64,000 nucleotides of DNA from Limnoperna fortunei (lineage: Eukaryota > Mollusca > Bivalvia > Mytilida > Modiolidae), in contig OX104117.1 of assembly GCA_944474755.1 (NCBI GenBank), positions 79,770,926 to 79,834,925 on the forward strand, read 5' to 3'. This document shows, in pieces, positions 57,701 to 63,866 of the stretch. How positions within the stretch are numbered: the first letter of the stretch is position 1; every line of letters starts with the position of its first letter. A program made the position numbers and the translations under genes. Below the pieces are notes generated by a model. It made no database searches and was not told the DNA's origin. It was given only the letters and a program-made list of their open reading frames with translations.

Positions 57701-58706
57701 CTCCTTTTTTTCATGAGCAGAGCTACAAAGAGGTCCCATTACAATGGAGCAAGCTGGGAGGGATTCACACCCCGGGGGTTTTATGCATAAAATAAGCTAA
57801 TAAACTGTTTCCCTAAATTGCTACATACTTTTGAATGTCTTTGAAGTTTAACTGATATTTCTACAACACTTTATTCGTTACAGAACTGTAGTTTTACACT
57901 TTATTGGTAATCATGGCATTGTTCATCCTCACAAGTCAGGGTTTCTGTGTCCACATGTGTCCACGAAACCCTGACAAACTTAGCTAGGAAATTACCGGGC
58001 TTTTTACCGATACGATTCTACAATTATACAATCCACAATTTCAATTTTGTCAACAATGCCAAGATTACGAAAAAGCATTAAAATTATTTAATTGTACAAA
58101 TGTCAGCTGAACGGCGGAGAAAGGAAAAAATATAAATTAAACAAAGATAGCATTGAAATAGTGGAAAATATGCATAAATCCCAAGAGTGTTTTTGCTCTA
58201 TTACGAGTTACGGGACCTCTTTGTACCTCCGTCCATGAAAAAAAAGGAGCTACATTATTGTAGCTCATTATATTTAGCTGCTCAGGCAAAATTTTCCTCC
58301 TTACCCAATGCTCCATACTTTTCTAGTGACATTCAAAATTTACAACCCTTCAGTCTCTGTGTTCCCTTTTTCCATTGATTTGTTTGTTTACTTGTTCTTA
58401 TTCTAAATATAGCTGAAATTCTGCTGAGTGGACCATTAGCAACTATTTTATCAATCAATTAAATATTACATGTATACCATTTGTAGTATGTGAATTTTAC
58501 ATACATAACAAATTATTTCATCACCACAAAATCTAACACATGTATTTTTGATGAATAGATAATTGTTGTATTACATCAAATCTTATATGTAGCACATTCT
58601 TAAGTAAATAAAATTGTACATGTAATAGTATTATAATACCTGATCTAGAACTATTCCATGCATGGCAGGTTACTGGCTGAACACCAAAACTGTATTTCTC
58701 TGTCAT
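36659..58706 (-). CDS. ARPC1: Arp2/3 complex subunit 1 (ARPC1, p41), 11 coding exons
   Basis: Reading from 58706 downward, eleven GT-AG exons join without frame conflict into 364 residues (human ARPC1A and ARPC1B are 370 and 372). The protein is a seven-bladed WD40 propeller. Visible blocks include [147 protein letters not shown] and [18 protein letters not shown]1 helps build the actin-branching Arp2/3 complex and contacts nucleation-promoting factors. A splice acceptor (TTATATTGTTTAG) lies 11 nt before the ATG, so a non-coding exon lies upstream. The last codons (VKSISA) may be intron read-through. The choice between the A and B paralogue types is not meaningful in invertebrates. Confidence 0.96.
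36903..37260 (+). repeat. SINE with triplicated A-box head
   Basis: GTGGCTGAGTGGTTAAAGTA occurs three times at about 62-bp spacing (near 36915, 36983 and 37045). A single B-box-like GGGTTTGAGTCTC (37111), body and AAGTGGCATTAAACATC tail follow. The head resembles tRNA-Ser/Leu. It lies in the last ARPC1 intron. Confidence 0.75.
37379..37650. repeat. ~38-bp tandem array of exon-10 end plus splice donor, about 7 copies
   Basis: On the minus strand each unit reads ACCAAAATACCATAAC then GTAAGTTTGTCATAATTATT. The unit nearest exon 10 is the true exon end and donor. Six of seven units keep a GT, and five keep GTRAGT. Units differ by a few bases, so the array is not brand new. Confidence 0.85.
37630..37719 (-). 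CDS. ARPC1: ARPC1 coding exon 10
   Basis: It encodes [12 protein letters not shown] and [12 protein letters not shown]. The acceptor is TATTATTTCAG and the donor GTAAGT. The last ~17 nt of the exon and its donor are the first unit of the tandem array that runs on into the intron. Confidence 0.93.
38268..39619 (+). repeat. 5' LTR
   Basis: It begins TGTGATAGTGTTTG and ends GGATTTTTACA. AATAAA-type signals occur close to the 3' end (AATAAAAGTC, GAAATAAAG). It has the same length as the 3' LTR. Confidence 0.97.
39621..39638 (+). other. primer-binding site
   Basis: TGGCGCCCACGTAGGGAC starts one base after the LTR. TGG pairs with the tRNA CCA end, and the TGGCGCCCA core resembles lysine-tRNA primer sites. 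The exact tRNA was not tested. Confidence 0.75.
39639..41302 (+). other. long untranslated leader of the retrotransposon
   Basis: This is about 1.66 kb between the primer-binding site and gag. No ORF is conserved-looking. An A-rich tract lies at 40661-40705. Confidence 0.7.
41303..42523 (+). CDS. gag: Gag polyprotein of the Ty3/gypsy element
   Basis: This 406-residue structural protein would form the virus-like particle and bind element RNA. It has a capsid-like alpha-helical middle ([29 protein letters not shown]). A proline/glutamine-rich stretch follows at ~305-350, rich in WQQ repeats. Near the C-terminus it has a single CCHC zinc knuckle (C-x2-C-x4-H-x4-C, nt 42410-42451), preceded by a basic RGRGQ patch. 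The ATG at 41303 is the first in frame after the leader. The last 49 nt overlap the pol frame, which lies in -1. Confidence 0.95.
   Translation: MAYGGTEDTQIPVKEETETELGKIMDTFAKMGVKPKADTPEDLQNWMLEYLRSAGLVPQDVKPKVPHLPGGDNLPLHGPQVKEKQNRMAMTHPPRITWFSGSESQLSGETTYDLWKHEVRCLMRQSYEKDAILNAVRRSLRGEAGYVALRLPLDASVEEILAKLDSIYGNIDKKEEMLAEFYGSRQREDESVTNWSCRLESILGKAVERGLIERKDIDGMLHSMLWTGLKPSLKDISGHKYDSIKDFDGLRVALRQIENDHSHRETVKPSKPQTNKVTSGQTEMDELKGMINQITTRLDSYEQKLEHKQNQPAWQQQTQPPWQQSTQWQPTPPQWQQQQPQWGQPYRNKSKGRGRGQQDKQDNSQKDYKCWRCGQIGHLKIGCRVRLDHSKKDALNTKKPMQGERP
42475..46803 (+). CDS. pol: Pol polyprotein (protease-RT-RNase H-integrase)
   Basis: The frame is open from 42475 and is entered by -1 frameshifting at 42490. 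In order: an aspartic protease with DTGS (42640-42651); RT with [24 protein letters not shown] and the catalytic FIDD near 43975; an RNase H domain with [14 protein letters not shown] near 44455; integrase with an HHCC zinc finger (HNDMGHPG to CGRC), a DD35E core (D near 45375, D near 45552, E near 45661) and a C-terminal DPYVI module. The tail is acidic and Ser/Glu-rich, ending with a basic [10 protein letters not shown] motif as in many metazoan gypsy elements. All catalytic residues seen are intact, and no stops interrupt it. Length from the slip site is about 1437 residues. Confidence 0.95.
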   Translation, partial: EGCFKHEEAYARGTSIGLCKGNVPRVSHVRTPPGLFGQPTEVEVYLDGILTPTLLDTGSTVSTVSERYYREHISSPLITIETMLEIECADGQQLPYLGYTEVNIQIPGHHQEHPCILLVTPDSKYNYHVPLLLGTNTLSHIIDFFKVSNGDKFLQDNRLTTPWYLTLRCILLREKELNKNNNRLGLIKSAESTNVIVPPNSTIKVNCYIDKELPYNTTLAMIHSSQLAKNSTDYDVEPSLITYHHRQNGPVTIQISNVTTRTISIPPRAIICELQPVTIEAQPTIPSEEEITRIMSQVKITQSDLTDSQLEQGIALIKSFMDIFSKTDDDVGHTDIVQHRIDLLEDKPFKQRYRKIPPSAYEEVRAHLRQLLKAGIIRPSNSPFASNVVLVRKKDNSLRLCVDFRQLNENTKKDSYSLPRVEDLLDCLAGSSYFSVIDMKSGYHQVEIFEPHKERTAFTVGPLGFYEYNRMPFGLTNSPATYQRLMENCLADYHLNICCVFIDDVIIFGKTYEEHLHNLKLVMERIRQANLKLASNKCSFFQPRVKFLGHIVSKDGVEVDTEKTDRITNWPTPTSPEDVRRFLGLAGYYRRFIKNFSQVSKPLTDVMPVPTGKKGQKRKTPNREWHWGEQQDQAFRRLKQLLTTAPILSYPDSTLPYELHTDASGIGLGAVLYQEQQGKKRVICYASRGLTKAERNYPPHKLEFLALKWAITDKFKDYLYGQQFTVMTDNNPLTYVLTTAKLDATGHRWLADLATYNFNIVYRPGKTNSDADALSRLPDKSIDINHESIKAICNSVIPSPFVECLPGNPEVMIDENTLPGTPTSEIIDWKKAQSQDITIRRWIKTIEQKDPPGREDTILKRQYPHLKILHGILYRQVTINDEQKQQLVLPSAHISTILHALHNDMGHPGKDRTLTLLRDRFYWPGMTRDVEEWISRCGRCIRRKTQTNQRAPLVSIQTTAPLQLVSMDYLTLEPSKGGQQHILVIVDHFTRFAQAVPTKNQTARTTAEAFFHNFIVRFGIPERIHSDQGANFESKVIKELCSLTGMTKSRTTSYHPMGNGMCERFNRTLMDMLGTLEPSKKKNWKSYVGPLVHAYNCTRHDSTGFSPYLLMFGREPRLPVDVAFGLKPDAAGSNYIKDLKQRLQYAHKLAAEASTKAQQTQKLNYDTKVKGATLMKGDIVLVKIVAFEGKHKISDKWEEDPYVIIDQPNEDIPVFIVKKQNGEGKKRTLHRNLLLPVGHLIEPERPVPKPRKKTQEPQKITAAEKEPNTKFIQNYVPESSDEESLIVVWNPEVDESSDSTITEIGSELKDVSSTSETVRSEEPEEESPHGNVEMETVESEDVDTRRPSHEETDDEVHDEISEKSSSESPVETRRSTRNRKPPSWMMSGQYQLSKSAGHSSSEWFQKVQCLTSLANTGLFQELRKETAQTILDIVRSPSSTKK
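42484..42546 (+). promoter_or_regulatory. -1 ribosomal frameshift signal (slip site plus H-type pseudoknot)
   Basis: The slippery heptamer T-TTA-AAC (42484-42490) is in phase with gag. After a 6-nt spacer, AAGCCTATG (42497-42505) pairs perfectly with CATAGGCTT (42519-42527). Loop bases GGGAAC (42510-42515) can pair with GTTCCC (42541-42546). Together they make a classic pseudoknot with a 9-bp stem 1 and a 6-bp stem 2. The gag stop TAG (42521-42523) lies within the 3' arm of stem 1. Confidence 0.85.
46818..46833 (+). other. polypurine tract
   Basis: The purine-rich GGCCGGGGGAGTA lies directly against the 3' LTR start, where plus-strand DNA synthesis is primed. Confidence 0.8.
46834..48185 (+). 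repeat. 3' LTR
   Basis: It matches the 5' LTR end to end. The one difference noticed is TTATTCATTTTT here against TTATTAATTTTT in the 5' copy. Confidence 0.97.
48190..48942. other. gene-free intronic stretch
   Basis: No gene or ordered repeat was recognised between the retrotransposon and the SINE. Confidence 0.4.
48943..49165 (+). repeat. tRNA-derived SINE
   Basis: An A-box-like TTTGCTGAGTGGTTAAGG and a B-box-like TGTTTGAGTCTT are followed by GCCAGGGTGTGCTCAACTTC and a tail ending AAAGTGGTATTAAACAATTA. The head resembles tRNA-Ser/Leu. It has no tRNA cloverleaf and is not a tRNA gene. Confidence 0.7.
49159..49300. repeat. long hairpin (~50-60-bp arms)
   Basis: The left arm GATTTACATGTGCTTTCGAA then AGATACTGGGTAGATTTTGT is matched in reverse by the right arm, with scattered mismatches, around a loop of about 15 nt. 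It abuts the SINE that ends near 49165. Confidence 0.7.
49490..49835. repeat. foldback-family repeat, related to 60505-60914
   Basis: GGCATTTGCGCCTAAACCGT, a GACATTACCCCAAGG block and AATAATTGCTGATTTCAATT occur in the same order as related phrases in the element at 60.5-60.9 kb. The identity is moderate. Confidence 0.45.
49836..51060. other. gene-free intronic stretch, inside the putative hAT-like element
   Basis: No transposase remnant or other ORF was recognised. Clusters of CG dinucleotides (near 50390-50720) are mildly richer than the surroundings. Confidence 0.4.
51218..51740. repeat. 41-bp minisatellite, about 12.8 copies
   Basis: The unit is TTCCCATTATAGAAGGTTTA followed by TCAACAGTTCTGGATAACTTG. 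Copies are nearly identical. The array starts about 30 bp after the right end of the putative hAT-like element. Confidence 0.95.
51896..51999 (-). CDS. ARPC1: ARPC1 coding exon 9
   Basis: It encodes [20 protein letters not shown] and [14 protein letters not shown]. The acceptor is TTGCTTTTTAG and the donor GTAGGT; it ends in phase 2. Confidence 0.94.
52663..52738 (-). CDS. ARPC1: ARPC1 coding exon 8
   Basis: It encodes [20 protein letters not shown] and SMVAV. The acceptor is TTTACTTCCAG and the donor GTAAGT; it ends in phase 0. Confidence 0.94.
52825..53400. repeat. ~41-bp degenerate minisatellite, about 14 copies
   Basis: The unit is about GACCATTTGGGGGCAGACAC followed by AGACAGAATGACCTACTGGTG, with indels of a few bases. 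It lies in ARPC1 intron 7, between exons 7 and 8. Confidence 0.9.
53470..53572 (-). CDS. ARPC1: ARPC1 coding exon 7
   Basis: It encodes [20 protein letters not shown] and [14 protein letters not shown]. The acceptor is TTGTTACAG and the donor GTACTG. Confidence 0.95.
53928..54034 (-). CDS. ARPC1: ARPC1 coding exon 6
   Basis: It encodes [13 protein letters not shown] and [19 protein letters not shown]. This loop between blades is specific to ARPC1. The acceptor is CTTTTTCAG and the donor GTAAAT. Confidence 0.95.
54225..54420 (-). repeat. SINE fragment (minus orientation)
   Basis: GACATTCAGTTTTTATTTGT, GGAGGAAGCCATAGTACTCT and GGAGTTAAGCACACTTTACC follow the same block order as the copy at 54958 and the inverse of that at 48943. 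Confidence 0.55.
54420..54800. repeat. very degenerate ~30-bp tandem repeats
   Basis: Phrases such as AGCTCAGTGGAAATTATGAG, AGCCGAGTTGAAATTATTAT and AGCTGAACTGAAATTATAAG recur with CTCTGTAGCT spacers. This looks like an old decayed minisatellite. Confidence 0.5.
54958..55075 (-). repeat. SINE 3' region (minus orientation)
   Basis: TTTGTTTAACGCCACTTTCA then ATATCATGGCGTCCAGTTTT and a GAGGAAGCCGGAGTACCCGG block form a motif order very common in mollusc SINEs. Confidence 0.6.
55178..55311. repeat. 67-bp tandem duplication
   Basis: Two adjacent, nearly identical copies start AGTCTGGGTTGGATTTTAAC and differ at about one position (GTTAGACATG versus GTAAGACATG). They lie in the ARPC1 intron. Confidence 0.9.
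55356..55415 (-). CDS. ARPC1: ARPC1 coding exon 5
   Basis: This 60-nt exon encodes [19 protein letters not shown]. The acceptor is TTTGTTTACAG and the donor GTATAC; phases match both neighbours. Confidence 0.95.
   Translation of the reverse strand, partial: FGLASKQLADCCWIIRLQG
55599..56289. repeat. 19-bp tandem array, about 36 copies, two unit types
   Basis: The units are AACTGTGATAACCCTCAGC and AAACGTGATAACCCTCAGC. They alternate irregularly; other changes are rare. The array lies in ARPC1 intron 4, between exons 4 and 5. Confidence 0.96.
56450..56567 (-). CDS. ARPC1: ARPC1 coding exon 4
   Basis: It encodes [18 protein letters not shown] through KKPIRSTIT. The acceptor is TTTATTTCAG and the donor GTAAGC; it ends in phase 2. 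Confidence 0.95.
56747..56852 (-). CDS. ARPC1: ARPC1 coding exon 3
   Basis: It encodes DRNAYVW through [13 protein letters not shown]. The acceptor is TTTGAACAG and the donor GTAAGA; it ends in phase 1. Confidence 0.95.
57376..57527 (-). CDS. ARPC1: ARPC1 coding exon 2
   Basis: It covers the first WD blade and start of the second (SEVKIYKK to RIVTCGA). The acceptor is ATTCTAACAG and the donor GTAAGT. Confidence 0.95.
57684..58266. mobile_element. 583-bp non-autonomous element with ~55-bp terminal inverted repeats
   Basis: The left end TAGCTACAATAATGTAACTC, T-run and CTACAAAGAGGTCCC are mirrored at the right end (GGGACCTCTTTGTAC, A-run, GGAGCTACATTATTG). There is no transposase. Family members occur as a hairpin at 5606 and a lone end at 7649. 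It lies in ARPC1 intron 1. Confidence 0.75.
58640..58706 (-). CDS. ARPC1: ARPC1 coding exon 1
   Basis: It encodes the first 22 residues ([18 protein letters not shown]...) plus one base. The donor is GTATTA. The ATG aligns with the family N-terminus just before PVTCHAWN. Confidence 0.93.
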
Positions 58707-58719
58707 TTTCAGCAAATCT

Positions 58720-59229
58720 AAACAATATAATAAAAATATTTCTTGAAGCATTCATAATCATTCAACATTTAACTTGTCCTCTGGAAAGTGTGGAATATGA
58801 AGGCTAACAAATAAGACTTTAACAGGAAAAGAGGGGAGGTGAGATTACGGTTTTATCCATAAAAAAATAGTTCATTGTACCAAGGTTTACTGCTAAAGCA
58901 TGATGTCAAAATAAATCCATCCACGACACATATGTATCTATAATCAAGTCATTTCGGGACGGACCTATACATGTCAGTACTGGGTACTGGACAGTTTAGT
59001 ATTAGGAGTTGGTCACTTCGGTACCAAGAAGAAATACTTATTTGTTTTTATTTTGTATTTTCTATACATGTATTTTGATAATATAAATATTCAAAGAGGT
59101 AAAATATATTTTAAACATGCATCTTGTATAAGTATCTTTTCTCCTTCTATATTGAGATACCATTTTTATGCGCAAAACACATAGTAACATTAAATATTGA
59201 ATACACAAATGTATAAACATGTACTCAAA
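58720..59229. other. 5' side intron of ARPC1, no features seen
   Basis: No exon or repeat was recognised. A non-coding first exon of ARPC1 should lie somewhere upstream of 58718 on the minus strand but was not identified. Confidence 0.35.
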
Positions 59230-59775
59230 AAACTAGAATCATCAAGTAGAGAAATGACTTGTACCTAGTATCCTGGTTTTGCAGATAGCATAAGATATTA
59301 TAGATGGAAACTAGAATCATCAAGTAGAGAAATGACTTGTACCTAGTATCCTGGTTTTGCAGATAGCATAAGATATTATAGATGGAAACTAGAATCATCA
59401 AGTAGAGAAATGACTTGTACCTAGTATCCTGGTTTTGCAGATAGCATAAGATATTATAGATGGAAACTAGAATCATCAAGTAGAGAAATGACTTGTACCT
59501 AGTATCCTGGTTTTGCAGATAGCATAAGATATTATAGATGGAAACTAGAATCATCAAGTAGAGAAATGACTTGTACCTAGTATCCTGGTTTTGCAGATAG
59601 CATAAGATATTATAGATGGAAACTAGAATCATCAAGTAGAGAAATGACTTGTACCTAGTATCCTGGTTTTGCAGATAGCATAAGATATTATAGATGGAAA
59701 CTAGAATCATCAAGTAGAGAAATGACTGGTACCTAGTATCCTGGTTTTGCAGATAGCATAAGATATTATAGATGG
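59230..59775. repeat. 78-bp tandem array, exactly 7 copies
   Basis: Each unit starts AAACTAGAATCATCAAGTAG and ends in GATATTATAGATGG. Copies are virtually identical (one ACTGGTACC in the last). Since 78 is divisible by three, a minus-strand frame stays open through it, but this is a by-product. Confidence 0.95.
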
Positions 59776-60500
59776 AAACTTTGTTTTTCATACAATCAAT
59801 ATTATTTATTGATTTACCCATTTGTTTCATAAATAAACTCCTACACACTTGCAAAAAATTACAGGTATGGGCCCGGTTATTGCAAAGATCTTATAATTTT
59901 TCTAATGACCTAATTTTTTACATATTGTATACTACGTAACCATTTCTCGATAATATATGTGTTTTAAGCTATGTGGGGCGATTATTACAATAACATACCA
60001 TAAAATGTAATTAAAAATGTAAGTGATTGGTTTAAAAGATAGGACCTGTCTATTGTACTATAAGTTGAAGAAATTTCTGGGATTACTAAAAAATATCGAA
60101 ATATATAATACTGTGTATTTGGAAGAATTATACACATCTTAACACGGAACTTGGTTATTTTTTCATCCCAGAGGAGCAAAGTAGTGTCCTAAAGGAAAAT
60201 AGAAGACAAACAGAAGACATGTGCAAATCCGTGTTTTATGACAAAATGAATTTGTGCATAACTGTTGAGAACAGGTTAAAGCACAATATCGAAATGTGCA
60301 GTTAGTTCAGTACCGAAGTGACCCGATCTAATACTGCTATGTAATAAAAAAGTTCATCAACATTTTTTGTGTGTATTTTTAACGTATCATGGTTTGCCAA
60401 ATAAAAAAATAGCCAAAGACCTATACTAAACGTTAACATGTCTGTACGATGGTTTTTTGCCTGGCAAAATGAAACCTGCTTACCACGTTTGGTCTAGTTT
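59776..60500. other. gene-free stretch
   Basis: AT-rich sequence in which I recognise no gene, RNA or ordered repeat. Confidence 0.4.
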
Positions 60501-60504
60501 ATGG

Positions 60505-60914
60505 TTCTTTTATATATTATAACTATCACTTTCCGAAATCAACAATTATTTTCCATATTTAATCGGCACTTGTGAAATGAGGCAGAATTTTCATTTCGAG
60601 AAAGCGATTTTCCATAGGAGGTCAGCCATTTTTGTTTCTCAAGGGGTCTAACGTTGTTTACAAATGTTTGTCTGTTTTTGTGCCGCACAATGGCATTCAG
60701 ACAAATACGCCACAACTGCAGATGACATTAACCGAAGGATTTAGAAAAGACAACAATGGAATGTTCCTAAAGTATAATTCCGTTAAAAACAGGGTCAAAA
60801 TTTAGTATGGAAAATTGCTTTCTCAAAATGGAAAAACCATTTCTAAACGATTATTATTAACTATGGAAAATAATTGTTGATTTCAAAAAGTGATAGTTGG
60901 GATATATAAAAGGA
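60505..60914. mobile_element. ~410-bp foldback/MITE element with nested inverted repeats
   Basis: The outer arms are ACTATCACTTTCCGAAATCA then ACAATTATTTTCCATA and the reverse of this at 60866-60898, extending through TTTTATATAT. An inner pair (CGAGAAAGCGATTTTCCATA against TATGGAAAATTGCTTTCTCA) is nested inside. A related copy lies at 49490-49835. Confidence 0.7.
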
Positions 60915-60977
60915 CAGATCTCCTGTACTTGGTGATCACAATACTGGAATACCAGTATTGTTAACAATACTGGGAGT

Positions 60978-61137
60978 CTTCACGAAATTAGATCTTGGCT
61001 TGTCGGACCCAAACACAAATTCTGCCGGACCAATTTAACATTTCTGTTGTAAATTTAACAAATTTGCCGGACCGGAGTTAAATTTGCCTGTTTTTTGCCG
61101 GTCAGGACCAGCTGACCGGCACATTTCGGGAAGACTG
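60978..61137 (+). repeat. ~160-bp CCGGAC-rich repeat, copy A
   Basis: It starts TTCACGAAATTAGATCTTGG and ends GGCACATTTCGGGAAGACTG. It is a direct repeat of the block at 61301. The 3' half is palindromic around CCGGTC. Confidence 0.85.
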
Positions 61138-61300
61138 ACTGGAACAAAATTTTATTCCAGTATTGTTTATTTTCAATAAATTATCTTTAGTATTGTACTA
61201 GTATTGTTCATTTTCAATGTAATTAACTTGAATGTTTTATTAGTGTTTTAATTAAATTACTCATTCGAGATATCAATATTTTATGGCCTTGATATCAGTC

Positions 61301-61458
61301 TTCGCGAAATTAGTTCTTGGCTTGTCGGACCTAAACACAAATACTGCCGGACCAATTTAACATTTTTGTTGTAAATTTAACAAATTTGCCGGACCGATGT
61401 TAAATTTGGCTGTTTTTTGCCGGTCGGTCCGGCGGACCGGCACATTTCGGGAAGACTG
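61301..61458 (+). repeat. ~160-bp CCGGAC-rich repeat, copy B
   Basis: It starts TTCGCGAAATTAGTTCTTGG and ends GGCACATTTCGGGAAGACTG, about 90% like copy A by eye. GC content is well above the surroundings. Confidence 0.85.
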
Positions 61459-61949
61459 TGATATAAACAGTACGTAATCTTTATTACAAACAATTGCACT
61501 TTTCTCACTAGAAAAGGTACTAGAGCACATTTTCAGTCAGCACTATAAAACTTAAAGCACATAGTAAAATAAATTATAAATTTTCAAATATTACACAATT
61601 ATGAATTCAAATGTTCATACACAGCAATTGTCATTAAAGAAAGTATTAAATCATCAACTGTATTCAAGGGTATGTGGCCTTCTTTATTCAACAGTTCTGC
61701 TGTATCTTGGCTTTCAATCGTCTTCTGCTGCAGTTCATTCTTCTTTAGTGACAATAAACCTGAGTGACAACTTGATGGTTAGAGCTACAGCATTATTTGG
61801 GTCATCAGATATTTCAGGTTCTTCTTTAACTTGTTGTTGGGTATGTATTCTGTTTCTATACTGGTACTCACGTTTCATTTTCCTTACGTTTTCTTTTAGT
61901 TGTATGTCCATTTGGTTCAGATGATGGTCAGTCTCTGTATAGTTCATTT

Positions 61950-63120
61950 ATTATCATACAATGTCAATCTTGCCACCATAATATAGCTGCTTTTGCATCA
62001 GTACAGTTGAGGAACTGGTTATCGCGCATCCGGGAATTCCACGCATGTTACATATCTTCCGATTTCAGTGGTTTTTATTTAAATATATATTTAATTTAAC
62101 CCTCCATAGACAAATTGGACGTTTATTTCTGCAGCGTAATTTTTATAAACATTCGTTTCTTAAATATCATAAAAACCGCTAACCTGAACATTGATGAACG
62201 ACTTTTTGGGAACTACATTTTTCGAAAAGTAAACAAATATGGTGGCCATGTGTCGTGTACGCTTCAGACAATAAATTAAGCCATTACACTAGAATTTTGG
62301 CTAATCAGCGAAACAAATATCTTGATCGATGTATCACTTAAACGGAAAGCTATTTAATTGAAACAGCTGTATATTATTATTAAGAAATCATTTGTTTTAT
62401 AGAGAAATACACACAAGAAAATATTTTAACAGTACCCTTTGTTTTGGATTCATTGTACACACTGCAAATTGATGGGAAATAGACGAATTCAAATGTGGAC
62501 AAAATGCAAGTGTGAAGACATATATAAATGATACTTTAAAATTGTGTTTCTTGTAATGTAAGTTATGAATCATTTCAAATACACACAATAGCTGTAACAG
62601 TCACAACAAATCAACGACATTAGCAAGATGCATGGATAGGTTTACATTGCGTTTGAACAGATATGACATCACATATGACGTAAATATAAACCTCGGATAC
62701 AATGAGGATTATTAGTATCTTCTCTGCAAATCGTAAAACATATCTGTTGTCAATGCCAGTTATTCCCTTCAAACTGACCATGTATTCATCTTCAGTTCGT
62801 TGTGTATATTCCTATGTGTCACACACTTATAATGAGTTTTTATTTTGGGAATAGAATGTTTAATATATCAAAACAAGTTCAGAAGAATTATAAGGATTAA
62901 ACGCTTATTTTCTGTAAATTTATCTATGTATTAATGAGGTCAGCTCAATCACAAACAAATAAACAGTCGATGTATAAATGAGGTCGACTCACTCACAAAC
63001 AAATAAACAGCCAAAGGCCGTTTATGATAAGTTTGTGAGTGAGTTTAATCCTATAATATTGTTAAGTATTCTACTAGTATACAAGAAGTGTAATATTTTA
63101 TTCACAATACTCAAAGAAAT
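61950..63120. other. gene-free stretch with one hairpin
   Basis: No gene was recognised. Near 62934-63045 a ~45-bp direct duplication (TCACAAACAAATAAACAG twice) is followed by its reverse (GTTTGTGAGTGAGT), forming a hairpin. Confidence 0.45.
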
Positions 63121-63124
63121 ATAT

Positions 63125-63222
63125 GCGATCCGAGTTGTCCTATTTTCTACGGGCTGAGTGGTCCTTACTACTGTCCGAGTTGTCACGATCCGAGTTGTAC
63201 ACGGTCCGAGTTGTCCGGTTAC
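63125..63222. repeat. short irregular CCGAGTTGT repeats
   Basis: The phrase GATCCGAGTTGT or GTCCGAGTTGT occurs about five times within 100 bp with uneven spacing. It lies just past the stop of the possible gene at 63271-63718. Confidence 0.55.
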
Positions 63223-63270
63223 CAAAAGTGCTACGGTTTCGCAATATTAACAGTGCAGAGTACGGTTCAT

Positions 63271-63718
63271 TTATTTCCGGGTTTTGGTGAGAGGTAACGA
63301 GGGTGGGAAGTTCACAGTATTGAGTTTTGACTTGTTTCCTGAAAAATATTAAAGATCGACATAATTTAACATGCAAATTTTTAGAAATTATCATTATGTG
63401 TAATTATACCTTTGACTGCTTCACAAAATTTCCGTGGACTCTGGTCAGTCAACACGAAAGTTGGGCGATGATTACTTCCGTCTCTTACTTTCTGTAAACC
63501 GGCTGTTACGTGATGTTCAAAGTAAAAGTATGGGGTAAAATTGTTTATAATTGCTGTTTTAATCTGGAAGTTAAATTTAATATAATATCAAAAAGTATTT
63601 GAATATAAAATTAAGATTTTTTTAACCAAAACCATAATTAGGCGTGATGATTAAACAAGATAGTTATTAGTTGTATTGTTTCATGCTGTACATCACTGTA
63701 TGACCCTTTCAAGTTCAT
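63271..63718 (-). CDS. possible small gene of unknown function, 3 exons
   Basis: Two exons are well supported: 63410-63563 (acceptor AACTTCCAG, donor GTATAA; motifs FTPYFYFEHHVTAGLQKV and NHRPTFVLTDQSPRKFCEAV) and 63271-63338 (acceptor TATTTTTCAG), ending TKTRK then TAA. They join in phase. A first exon, 63692-63718, can be read from an ATG with a weak GTACAG donor and gives a total of 82 residues, but this part is speculative. I do not recognise the protein. It faces the canopy-like gene head-to-head about 50 bp away, so the two could share a promoter. Confidence 0.45.
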
Positions 63719-63769
63719 AGGGAGTACTTCCTTGTTGTGAATGTACACAAATCCATGTGTGTAAGGAAG

Positions 63770-63866
63770 ATGGTCAAGTTTCTGTTACTGGCAATCACTG
63801 TCATCATTCACAAATCGCTGGCTGATGTCAACAGTGATGGAGTCATCTTGCCATCAAAGTGTGAAG
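63770..63866 (+). CDS. CNPY3: canopy family protein (CNPY3/4-like), first exon, partial
   Basis: The ATG at 63770 starts a hydrophobic signal peptide (KFLLLAITVIIHKSLA), followed by VNSDGVILPSKCE, one base and donor GTATTA. LPSKCE(VCK) is the hallmark start of the mature saposin-like domain of canopy 3 and 4 proteins. In those the next exon supplies the second cysteine of the CxxC-type pair, and phase 1 fits this exactly. Canopy 3 is an ER co-chaperone that, with gp96, helps fold Toll-like receptors; canopy 4 acts similarly. The remaining exons lie beyond the window. The symbol is given for family only. Confidence 0.8.

Noticed and set aside
59225..59854. 209-codon minus ORF with 26-residue repeats
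   Set aside because: It is a 78-bp tandem array read in one open frame. No start context, splice partner or non-repeat domain is present.
58955..60335. Weak inverted similarity (GGTCACTTCGGTACC / CAGTACCGAAGTGACC)
   Set aside because: It is only about 15-20 bp over 1.3 kb; too short to call an element.
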